Shown piece after piece: positions 15,735 through 22,329 of a DNA stretch of 48,764 bases. Below the pieces are notes generated by a model that was not told the origin of the DNA, did no database searches, and saw nothing but the letters and a program-made list of their open reading frames with translations. Every line of letters starts with the position of its first letter. The first letter of the stretch is position 1. Source of the stretch: Ruminococcaceae bacterium YAD3003 (GTDB taxonomy: Bacteria; Bacillota; Clostridia; Saccharofermentanales; Saccharofermentanaceae). The DNA lies in assembly GCA_900107185.1 (NCBI GenBank), contig FNPA01000017.1:1-48764 (forward strand), written 5' to 3'. The position numbers and the translations under genes were made by a program.

Positions 15735-16540
15735 TCGGTACACCTATAGGAAATCTTGATGATATGTCGCCCAGAGCATGCGAAGTGCTTAAAAGTGTTG
15801 ATGTAATTGCATGTGAAGATACAAGAGTAACGGGAATTCTGCTGTCTAATCTGGGCATCACGGGTAAGCGCCTGATCGCTTACCACGAGCACAACAAGGC
15901 TGCTAGCGGCAACGGCATCCTGGATCTTTTGAAGCAGGGACTCAATGTCGCCGAAGTGTCCGATGCCGGCATGCCCGCGATAAGTGACCCTGGTGCCGAT
16001 CTGGCATCACTTGCTGCTTTAAACGGTATTGAGGTATCGGTTATCCCGGGACCGTCAGCTGTTACAGCTGCTTTGAGCATTTCGGGACTTGATACAAGAT
16101 ATTTCCACTTCGAAGGGTTTTTGCCCTCTGAAGGATCCAAGAGAAGAGAACGTCTTAAGGCTTTGACGCTGATAGGGGAGACCATTGTTCTTTACGAGGC
16201 TCCGCACCGCCTGAAGAAACTTCTTGATGAACTGGTTGAAACAGGTTTTGCTGACAGCAGTATCGCTTTGTGCCGCGAGCTTACAAAGAAATATGAAGAA
16301 GTTCTCAGGATGACGGTCTCTGAAGCTGTGGAGTATTACAAGACAAACGAACCGAGAGGCGAATTCTGCATCTGCCTTGAACCTTTAGAACAGAAGACCA
16401 TGGTTGCGGCAGGAGACGGGGCAGAGCTTATCGCTCTCCTGAAAGCAAAAGGTATGTCTTCCAAGGATATTGCTTCTGTTGTATCGGAATACACGGGAAT
16501 GAACAAGAAAGAGGCTTATAAGATCGCATCTGAAAGCTGA
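15722..16540 (+). CDS. rsmI: 16S rRNA 2'-O-ribose C1402 methyltransferase
   Basis: 272 aa, TP-methylase (SIRT) fold. It methylates the ribose of C1402 in the decoding centre of the 30S subunit. Motifs in order: LYLVGTPIGNLDDMSPRA at the N terminus, IACEDTR, SDAGMPAISDPG, VIPGPSAVTAALSISGL, FHFEGFLP and EAPHRL. The start is TTG 15722 with GAGGAGG 10 nt upstream, inside the trmN6 end. The C-terminal 40 residues form a helical tail with a GMSSKDIASVVSEYTG helix. A structured hairpin and a terminator follow. Confidence 0.95.
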   Translation: MLYLVGTPIGNLDDMSPRACEVLKSVDVIACEDTRVTGILLSNLGITGKRLIAYHEHNKAASGNGILDLLKQGLNVAEVSDAGMPAISDPGADLASLAALNGIEVSVIPGPSAVTAALSISGLDTRYFHFEGFLPSEGSKRRERLKALTLIGETIVLYEAPHRLKKLLDELVETGFADSSIALCRELTKKYEEVLRMTVSEAVEYYKTNEPRGEFCICLEPLEQKTMVAAGDGAELIALLKAKGMSSKDIASVVSEYTGMNKKEAYKIASES

Positions 16541-16546
16541 GTTTAT

Positions 16547-16617
16547 AGCACCTGCTGCGCAATTAGCCGTCAAGGGACGCTGGCGCTTGAACCCTTGACT
16601 GCATGCTTGCAGGTGCT
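16547..16617. repeat. Nested inverted repeat (71 nt)
   Basis: The outer arms AGCACCTGC (16547-16555) and GCAGGTGCT (16609-16617) are perfect complements. Inside them GTCAAGGG (16569-16576) pairs perfectly with CCCTTGAC (16592-16599). The two stems are separated by internal loops, giving a long two-stage hairpin that can form in either strand's RNA. It lies between the rsmI stop and the terminator at 16629, so it would be in the 3' UTR of rsmI. Confidence 0.6.
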
Positions 16618-16628
16618 TATTTGTGTTC

Positions 16629-16655
16629 AAGGCGGGTTTAAGCCCGCCTTTTATC
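16629..16655. terminator. Terminator between rsmI and the convergent nuclease gene
   Basis: AAGGCGGG and CCCGCCTT pair around a short TTTAAG loop, followed by TTATC on the plus strand and a run of A/T on the minus strand. It probably serves both convergent genes. Confidence 0.75.
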
Positions 16656-16668
16656 AAAGATAACAGGC

Positions 16669-17445
16669 CTATCTGTAGTTCTTTTCGATGAAGTCATCAA
16701 GGACTTTCACATCTAGAGGACATTCTGCTGACTCAAAGGTGTAGAAAAGCTTGTCCCCTTGAAATATTCCGCTTCGCGTATATTTGATAGCTCGTTCGGG
16801 TATTTCTTTGGTGTATTCAGGATCAGACATTTTCCCGCAATGCTCATGGTAGAGTACTTTACGGTCACTTATCCTGAGAATCGTGAAATCCGGGTGAATG
16901 ATTTCTTTTCCTACCTTGAGTGGGCATTCGTATTTGTAGGGAATTCCCTTGGCATATAGTCTGTCCGCTATTATGACTTCAGATTTTGACCTGACGCGTT
17001 CGCCCTTAAGCGTATAGTATTCAGGCGCACCCTTTTTGAAAGGTTTGGGCTTGAAGGGCTCTGCCTGCCATTTAGCTGCATACTGTTCGTCATCCCGAAC
17101 AAGGGGTATGGCGTGTTTCTTAAGTTCTGAAGGAAGATCATCATAAACATTTTCCATTCTTGTCCTGGGATAGAGTTTAATTGTCTTGCTTAGTGCTTCA
17201 GCCTCTTGCTTTGCGGCTTTTTGGACCAACTTCAGATACTTTTTCTGAATCAGGCTTTTAATTAGACTCTGGTCTTTCTTGCTCAGGTATTTGGTTTTCT
17301 GATTGCCTTTGTAATATATGAAATGTGATGTCCCATTATGGTGTTTAACCAAAATGCTTCCTTCAGGCAGGGAGGCAATCTTTTCGGCAAGTCTGTCAAT
17401 CGTTCTGGAAAGCAATTCTTTTCGACTTTTAATAGCATCCAGCAT
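16669..17445 (-). CDS. Putative PD-(D/E)XK-type nuclease
   Basis: 258 aa. The N-terminal half is helical and lysine-rich with a KGNQKTKYLSKKDQSLIKSL segment. The C-terminal half looks like a PD-(D/E)XK endonuclease core: RSKSEVIIADRLYAKGIPY (helix with Glu), YECPL, then HPDFTIL (PD) and VLYHEHCGKMSDPEYT (ExH-G). This pattern is seen in small endonuclease-like proteins of clostridial phages and genomes; the target is unknown. ATG 17445 has AGGAGG 9 nt upstream. It sits alone on the minus strand between rsmI and metG, where Bacillus has abrB, so it is probably an insertion into a conserved block. Confidence 0.6.
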   Translation of the reverse strand: MLDAIKSRKELLSRTIDRLAEKIASLPEGSILVKHHNGTSHFIYYKGNQKTKYLSKKDQSLIKSLIQKKYLKLVQKAAKQEAEALSKTIKLYPRTRMENVYDDLPSELKKHAIPLVRDDEQYAAKWQAEPFKPKPFKKGAPEYYTLKGERVRSKSEVIIADRLYAKGIPYKYECPLKVGKEIIHPDFTILRISDRKVLYHEHCGKMSDPEYTKEIPERAIKYTRSGIFQGDKLFYTFESAECPLDVKVLDDFIEKNYR

Positions 17446-17784
17446 ATTCAGTTGCCTCCTTTAGTAACATCATATGAAGTAGTTTGCGGTTTGTGCGCAT
17501 GAATTCACTGAAAATGAAAAAAGGGGCCTGTATTTGAGACTTTTGGGCAAAAATTGAGACTGGGTTTTGTTTGAAATAGTGTGGTATACCATTTTTCTGT
17601 TTTTCAAGGAAATTGGTATGCTTTTTCGCGGTTTTATAGTCCATTTTGCGAAAAAAAGAGCATTTTGGCATATTTTGCGTGTCAGTGAGTTGGGCATTCA
17701 GCCCTATTCTTGAAAACTCGCGGATAAATAACTATAATCTTTTAGTTACGCGCACCTATTAATATACGCGCGAGGAGGAACATC
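17446..17784. other. Intergenic region between the nuclease gene and metG
   Basis: This 339-bp divergent gap holds the nuclease Shine-Dalgarno at its left end and the metG promoter (17710-17738) and 5' UTR at its right end. A perfect 10-bp palindrome, TGGTATACCA, lies at 17582-17591. In the 5' UTR of metG a short stem CGCGC/GCGCG (around 17750-17774) touches the Shine-Dalgarno. Open frames on the minus strand here have no Shine-Dalgarno and atypical composition, so I see no gene. There is no T-box: the leader is only about 40 nt. Confidence 0.5.
17710..17738 (+). promoter_or_regulatory. Promoter of metG
   Basis: TTGAAA (17710-17715), a 17-bp spacer and a perfect TATAAT (17733-17738). The start should be near 17745, giving a 40-nt leader with GAGGAGG before ATG 17785. 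Confidence 0.75.
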
Positions 17785-19722
17785 ATGGCTGAAAAGAAGA
17801 CATTCTACATCACGACACCGATCTACTATCCGTCGGGCAATCCGCATATCGGACATTGCTATTCGACTCTTGCTTGCGATGCTATCGCCAGAATGAAGCG
17901 AATGCAGGGCTATGATGTAATGTTCCTTACAGGTACTGACGAGCATGGTCAGAAGATCGAGAAGAAGGCTCTTGAAATGGGCACAACTCCTAAGGCTTAT
18001 GTTGACGACATCGTTGCCAACTTCAAGAAGCTTTGGGCAACAATGGGCATCAAGTACGACAGATATGTCAGAACAACTGATGACTACCACATCAAGACCG
18101 TTCAGAACATGTTCGAGAAGCTCTATAACGACGGTTACATCTACAAGAGCGAATATAAGGGCAAGTACTGCACACCCTGCGAATCTTTCTGGACAGAGAG
18201 CCAGCTCGTAGACGGCAAGTGCCCTGACTGCGGAAGAGACGTTATCGAGGCATCCGAAGAGGCTTATTTCTTCAAGCTTTCACAGTTTGGTCCCAAGCTT
18301 AAGGAACTCCTTTTGGATCCCGAGAAAAACTTCCTTGAGCCTAAGTCCAGAGTAAATGAGATGATCAACAACTTCATCGAACCCGGTCTGCAGGATCTCT
18401 GCGTATCCAGAACAAGCGTTAAGTGGGGAATCCCCGTAACATTTGACGAGGGCCACTATGTATACGTCTGGATGGACGCGCTTACAAACTATATCTCTGC
18501 ACTGGGCTTCATGAACGATACATACAACGACTATGAGAAGTACTGGCCTGCAGACATGCACGTAATGGCTAAGGAGATCGTAAGATTCCACTCACTTATC
18601 TGGCCTGCATTCCTCATGGCATTGGGTGAACCCCTTCCTAAGAAGGTTTACGGCCACGGCTGGATCACATTCGACGGCGGCAAGATGAGTAAGTCAAAGG
18701 GTAACGTTATCGATCCTTTCGTACTTTGCGAGAGATATGGCGTTGATGCTCTGAGATATCACCTCTTAAGAGAAATGGTATTCGGTTCTGACTGCCCTTA
18801 TTCAAATGAGCAGATGTTCGCAAGAATCAACTCTGACCTTGCCAACGATCTCGGTAACCTCGTATCCAGAACAGTTGCAATGGCTATCAAGTATTTTGAC
18901 GGCACACTTCCTGAAGAGAAGGAGTTCACTGATGCTGATAACGATCTTTTAGAGCAGCTCGATCAGCTTCCTGACTTCGTTTCAGAATCTTTTGAGACAA
19001 TGCGTTTCTCAGAAGGCCTTGCAAAGATCTTCAGTGTTATTGCAAGAGCTAACAAGTATATTGATGAGAATGAGCCCTGGAAGCTTGCAAAGGATGAGAC
19101 TGCAAAGCCCAGACTCGCTGCAGTTCTCTATAATCTCCTTGATGCGATCAGACGTGTTGCAGTTCTCTTAGACCCTGTAATGCCTCATACGTCTCCTAAG
19201 ATCTATGAGCAGATCGGTGCGGATGCTTCCAACACTACATGGGAATCAACAAAGGTAAGACACGCTCTTGCTGCAAACGTAACAGTTACTAAGGGCGATG
19301 TTCTCTTCCCGAGAATCGACATCGAAAAGGAAATCGATGAGCTTAACAAGCTTTTCCCTGCTGAAGAAGAGAAGGGCAAGGATCTTGAGCCTTTGAAGCC
19401 TCTTACCAAGTTTGATAACTTTGCGGCTCTGGATCTCCGTGCTGTTAAGGTTCTCGAATGCGAGAAGGTTCCTAAGTCAGACAAGCTCTTAAAGTTTAAG
19501 GTTGATGACGGATTCGGCGAGAGACAGGTTCTCTCCGGAATCGCTAAGTACTATAAGCCGGAAGATCTCATTGGCAAGACACTTGCTATGATTGTTAACC
19601 TGGAACCCAGAAAGATGATGGGTTACGAGAGTAACGGCATGATCCTCTCCGTTAAGTACGGCGATGGTTATCGTGTAGTTGAGTTCGACGATTCTGTATT
19701 GCCTGGTTCTGATATTTCCTGA
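17785..19722 (+). CDS. metG: Methionyl-tRNA synthetase
   Basis: 645 aa. Charges tRNA-Met with methionine. The HIGH motif is at 21-24 (GNPHIGH) and KMSKS at 300-304. The zinc knuckle has CTPCESFW and CPDCGRD. The anticodon-binding helices follow, and the C-terminal domain (about 545-645; FDNFAALDLRAVKVLECEKV) is the OB-fold tRNA-binding domain that dimerises the enzyme. Strong Shine-Dalgarno (GAGGAGG), ATG start and very regular codon use suggest high expression. tatD follows after 6 bp as in Bacillus (metS-yabD). Confidence 0.97.
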   Translation: MAEKKTFYITTPIYYPSGNPHIGHCYSTLACDAIARMKRMQGYDVMFLTGTDEHGQKIEKKALEMGTTPKAYVDDIVANFKKLWATMGIKYDRYVRTTDDYHIKTVQNMFEKLYNDGYIYKSEYKGKYCTPCESFWTESQLVDGKCPDCGRDVIEASEEAYFFKLSQFGPKLKELLLDPEKNFLEPKSRVNEMINNFIEPGLQDLCVSRTSVKWGIPVTFDEGHYVYVWMDALTNYISALGFMNDTYNDYEKYWPADMHVMAKEIVRFHSLIWPAFLMALGEPLPKKVYGHGWITFDGGKMSKSKGNVIDPFVLCERYGVDALRYHLLREMVFGSDCPYSNEQMFARINSDLANDLGNLVSRTVAMAIKYFDGTLPEEKEFTDADNDLLEQLDQLPDFVSESFETMRFSEGLAKIFSVIARANKYIDENEPWKLAKDETAKPRLAAVLYNLLDAIRRVAVLLDPVMPHTSPKIYEQIGADASNTTWESTKVRHALAANVTVTKGDVLFPRIDIEKEIDELNKLFPAEEEKGKDLEPLKPLTKFDNFAALDLRAVKVLECEKVPKSDKLLKFKVDDGFGERQVLSGIAKYYKPEDLIGKTLAMIVNLEPRKMMGYESNGMILSVKYGDGYRVVEFDDSVLPGSDIS

Positions 19723-19728
19723 TATATC

Positions 19729-20574
19729 GTGAGAGACCCCGTCTATTACAGCGGAAGCGCCAGTTTCTTTGACACTCACGCACATATCTACGACAGAAAA
19801 TTTGACGCAAATAACACCACTACGGAAGATATCTTGCAAAGATGCAAATCTTCCGGTGTTACGAGCGTGCTTATTCCTGCTGACAGCGAAGAAACCAGCA
19901 GACTCGCTGTTGAGATGGCCGGAAAATATGACGGCTACGAAGGAATTTCTTTATACGCGTCTGTAGGCGTTCATCCGCACGAGGCGAAGACTTACACCAA
20001 AGAAGTAGAAGGATATCTCAGAACGTCCTTAGACCGCCATACAGAGCTCAAAATAATGGCTGTTGGTGAGATAGGTCTGGATTATTATTACGATCTGTCT
20101 GAGAGATCTGTTCAGCGTGAAGTTTTTGAGAAGCAATTAAAACTGGCAAAAGAATATGATCTTCCGATCATTCTGCACGAGAGGGATGCTACGGGAGATT
20201 GTCTGGATATCCTCAGACGATTTTACAAAGAGGGAAGACTGAGAAATGTTCCCGGAGTATGTCATTGCTGTTCATGCTCTCTGGAGGCCTCGCAGGAGCT
20301 CGTAAAGATGGGTTTTTATATCGGCTTCGACGGACCGCTGACGTTCAAGAATAATAAGAAAACACCCGAAGTGGCACTTAATACACCATGGGACCGTATC
20401 GTAATAGAGACGGACAGTCCTTATTTGACTCCTGAACCTAACAGGGGATTGGTAAATGAACCGTGCCATGTGGCATATGTATGCGCGAAACTCGCAGAGA
20501 TAAAGGGCGTAACTATTGATGAAGCGGCGCAAATAACCTATGATAACGGCAAGAAATTATTCGGAGTGAATTAA
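19729..20574 (+). CDS. tatD: TatD-family metal-dependent hydrolase
   Basis: 281 aa, TIM-barrel amidohydrolase-like fold. Members act as DNases or D-aminoacyl-tRNA deacylases; the exact substrate here is unknown. Metal ligands: FFDTHAHIYD (two His near residue 20), GEIGLDYYYD (Glu), ILHERDA (His), VCHCCSCS (His) and ETDSPYL (Asp). GTG 19729 is the start; the Shine-Dalgarno is weak, and coupling to metG 6 bp upstream is likely. The first 12 residues before FFDTHAH are an extension. The next gene starts 1 bp after the stop. Confidence 0.92.
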   Translation: MRDPVYYSGSASFFDTHAHIYDRKFDANNTTTEDILQRCKSSGVTSVLIPADSEETSRLAVEMAGKYDGYEGISLYASVGVHPHEAKTYTKEVEGYLRTSLDRHTELKIMAVGEIGLDYYYDLSERSVQREVFEKQLKLAKEYDLPIILHERDATGDCLDILRRFYKEGRLRNVPGVCHCCSCSLEASQELVKMGFYIGFDGPLTFKNNKKTPEVALNTPWDRIVIETDSPYLTPEPNRGLVNEPCHVAYVCAKLAEIKGVTIDEAAQITYDNGKKLFGVN

Positions 20575-20575
20575 C

Positions 20576-21049
20576 ATGAAGAAAAAGTCAGATATTGTTT
20601 TGGTTGTAGTTACTATTATTTTGGTATTAGTCCTTATCGGAGGATTTATTTACGACAGAAACGATGCCTTAATAGACAGAACAAGTTATTTCCCGATTAC
20701 ATCTGACGATAATCTTAAGGTAGTTAAGATGGAAAAAGCAGGTTTCTTGTATATGCGTGCATATTATGAAGCCAAGATTGAGATTTTGGATAAGAACCCT
20801 GATAAATATATTATTGGAATTGCATCTACTTACGAGAGCCAGGGCCAGATGTTTGACTATGAACAGTATAAGGAATATGAGTCTAAAGTATTAGATAAGG
20901 TTTCTCTGAAACCGGAACCGCGCGAAGATTCCTTTGTCTGGGTTCTGGCTGTACCGCTCGAAGAAAATTCTTCTAAGAGCATTGTTTATATAGTGTCCGT
21001 AGAAGGAACCGGAGAGGCCTATATTTATTTGTATTACTCACGAAAATAA
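20576..21049 (+). CDS. Small single-pass membrane or exported protein
   Basis: 157 aa. A lysine start and one hydrophobic helix (about 6-24, IVLVVVTIILVLVLIGGFIY) are followed by a soluble part of about 130 residues with charged strands and a VYIVSVEGTGEAYIYLYY beta C terminus. No cysteine lipobox. ATG 20576 is 1 bp after the tatD stop, so it is translationally coupled to metG-tatD. I do not recognise a family; it probably faces the outside, anchored by the N-terminal helix. Confidence 0.65.
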   Translation: MKKKSDIVLVVVTIILVLVLIGGFIYDRNDALIDRTSYFPITSDDNLKVVKMEKAGFLYMRAYYEAKIEILDKNPDKYIIGIASTYESQGQMFDYEQYKEYESKVLDKVSLKPEPREDSFVWVLAVPLEENSSKSIVYIVSVEGTGEAYIYLYYSRK

Positions 21050-21076
21050 AGATTTTAAAAAATTAGAAAATCGTTA

Positions 21077-21106
21077 TTGACATATCTTCGGTATTTGTTT
21101 TATAAT
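21077..21106 (+). promoter_or_regulatory. Promoter of the tRNA-Val/Asp/Phe operon
   Basis: A perfect TTGACA (21077-21082) and a perfect TATAAT (21101-21106) with an 18-bp spacer. This is the closest match to consensus in the window, as expected for a stable-RNA operon. Confidence 0.88.
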
Positions 21107-21138
21107 TCATTCGCGCTTTGAATAAAGGTGTGGCTAAC

Positions 21139-21214
21139 GGAAGCTTAGCTCAGCTGGGAGAGCATCTGCCTTACAAGCAGAGGGTCACAGGTTCGAGCCC
21201 TGTAGTTTCCACCA
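21139..21214 (+). tRNA. tRNA-Val (anticodon TAC)
   Basis: Acceptor arms GGAAGCT and AGTTTCC pair (one G-T). The anticodon stem TCTGC/GCAGA holds CTTACAA, giving TAC. The D arm, GGTTCGAGCC T arm and encoded CCA are all present. Confidence 0.95.
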
Positions 21215-21221
21215 ATGGTAC

Positions 21222-21299
21222 GGCGCAGTAGTTCAGCCTGGTTAGAATGCCAGCCTGTCACGCTGGAGGTCGAGGGTTCGAGCCCCTTCTGCGTCGCCA
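21222..21299 (+). tRNA. tRNA-Asp (anticodon GTC)
   Basis: Acceptor arms GGCGCAG and CTGCGTC pair (one G-T). The anticodon stem CCAGC/GCTGG holds CTGTCAC, giving GTC. The T arm GGTTCGAGCC and encoded CCA are present. It lies 7 bp after tRNA-Val. Confidence 0.95.
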
Positions 21300-21305
21300 T
21301 TATTT

Positions 21306-21339
21306 TTAGGCCGGACACTTTAAAAGGTGTTCGGCCTAA
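21306..21339 (+). other. Hairpin spacer between tRNA-Asp and tRNA-Phe
   Basis: TTAGGCCGGACACTTT and AGGTGTTCGGCCTAA form a long stem with a tiny loop. No T run follows it, so it is more likely an RNase processing or attenuation structure inside the tRNA transcript than a full terminator. Confidence 0.55.
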
Positions 21340-21344
21340 CTCTT

Positions 21345-21420
21345 GCTCAGATAGCTCAGTCGGTAGAGCAGGGGACTGAAAATCCCCGTGTCGGCAGTTC
21401 GATTCTGTCTCTGAGCACCA
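21345..21420 (+). tRNA. tRNA-Phe (anticodon GAA)
   Basis: Acceptor arms GCTCAGA and TCTGAGC pair. The anticodon stem GGGGA/TCCCC holds CTGAAAA, giving GAA. T arm and encoded CCA are present. Confidence 0.95.
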
Positions 21421-21430
21421 AAGCGTTGGG

Positions 21431-21476
21431 AACTCTTTCTTTTGCCTCAATATACTGCAAAAGAAAGAGTTTTTTA
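21431..21476 (+). terminator. Terminator of the tRNA operon
   Basis: AACTCTTTCTTTTGC and GCAAAAGAAAGAGTT form a perfect 15-bp stem around CTCAATATACT, followed by TTTTT. It lies 10 bp after tRNA-Phe. Confidence 0.9.
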
Positions 21477-21492
21477 CTTAACAGGAGAAGGT

Positions 21493-22164
21493 ATGACAGC
21501 TAAAAAGAAATTAACGCCTGCTTTGGCTACAACTTTGTTTCTGCTCTCTGCAGTAGCCTGCCAGGTAGTAGTTCTTAAGATATTTGATGTTTCGGGTTTT
21601 GCTATAACCCAGGATAACGCTTACATACTCACAAGAGTAATGGAGGGTTATCTTATTGTTTTATCTCTTCTGTTTTTTGCATTTACAAAATTCAATATCA
21701 ATTTCGGATGTTTTAAGCCCGGCAAGGCTAATTTTAAGAAAGATATGAAGATTAGTGGTATCCTGACTGCTGTTCTTCTTGTTCTTCTTGTTATTATCCG
21801 TTTGGTAATGAACCAGCTCGATCCTGAAGTAGCTGCGAGACCTTATTTCGGTCTGTATCTTACAAAGTACCTTCGTTGGTTCTATTTCTTCAGTGCGATT
21901 TTGCAGGAGTTGTTTGTAAAGGGTATTGTTGAAGACAATATCACTGCATCCTGCAAAAAGTACAACATGCATTTTTCTGTATGGATGACATCTTTGTTCT
22001 TCTTTGTACTTCATATGGGCTATGATCTGCCCATGATGTTTGGTGCAGCCGTTCTCTGCGCTGTAACCGGCTATGTATATGAGAAGACAAAATCCGTATA
22101 CGGCAGCATACTTCTTCACTTTGTAGTCGGCTTTGTTCCGACCATGATTGGCATCATAGCCTAA
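21493..22164 (+). CDS. CPBP-like membrane protein with altered motif 1
   Basis: 223 aa, about six membrane helices. The start is ATG 21493 with AGGAGAAGG upstream; longer forms would begin inside the terminator. The C-terminal half follows the CPBP (Abi/CAAX-like) intramembrane protease pattern: LQELFVKGIVEDN in place of EExxxR, FFVLH (motif 2, F-x-x-x-H) and SILLHFVVG (motif 3 His). The first Glu and the Arg of motif 1 are Gln and Lys, so proteolysis is doubtful, although the second Glu and both His remain. CPBP proteins process peptides or give bacteriocin self-immunity. It follows the tRNA terminator with no promoter I can see, so it may depend on readthrough. Confidence 0.6.
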   Translation: MTAKKKLTPALATTLFLLSAVACQVVVLKIFDVSGFAITQDNAYILTRVMEGYLIVLSLLFFAFTKFNINFGCFKPGKANFKKDMKISGILTAVLLVLLVIIRLVMNQLDPEVAARPYFGLYLTKYLRWFYFFSAILQELFVKGIVEDNITASCKKYNMHFSVWMTSLFFFVLHMGYDLPMMFGAAVLCAVTGYVYEKTKSVYGSILLHFVVGFVPTMIGIIA

Positions 22165-22268
22165 ACAATTTCATTAACATTGTTACAAATCTTGTAAAGT
22201 CCTGTAATTTCGGCATATTACAGTTTGTTGACATTGCGTTTTCGCGTGCCTGTGATTCAAAACCCTTA

Positions 22269-22277
22269 TGCTATACT
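22269..22277 (+). promoter_or_regulatory. Extended -10 promoter of the NAGPA gene
   Basis: TGCTATACT is a TGn extended -10 about 50 bp before GTG 22330. A separate TTGACA lies at 22228-22233 with a poor -10 (TGTGAT) 17 bp on, so two starts are possible. Confidence 0.45.
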
Positions 22278-22329
22278 CCAAATTAACCAGTCAAGAATTA
22301 TATATTATTAAAGCAAATAAGGGGTTAAC

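Noticed and set aside
17429-17697. Overlapping minus-strand frames of 75-80 codons upstream of the nuclease gene
   Set aside because: No Shine-Dalgarno, odd composition (many F, K and N), and overlap with the nuclease start region. Treated as intergenic.
17739-17784. T-box or SAM riboswitch before metG
   Set aside because: The promoter leaves a leader of about 40 nt, too short for either, and no T-box or SAM core is visible.
21145-21450. Minus-strand open frame of 101 codons opposite three tRNA genes
   Set aside because: It is the well-known spurious protein pattern produced by antisense reading of tRNA genes (ALPTELSEQ and similar).
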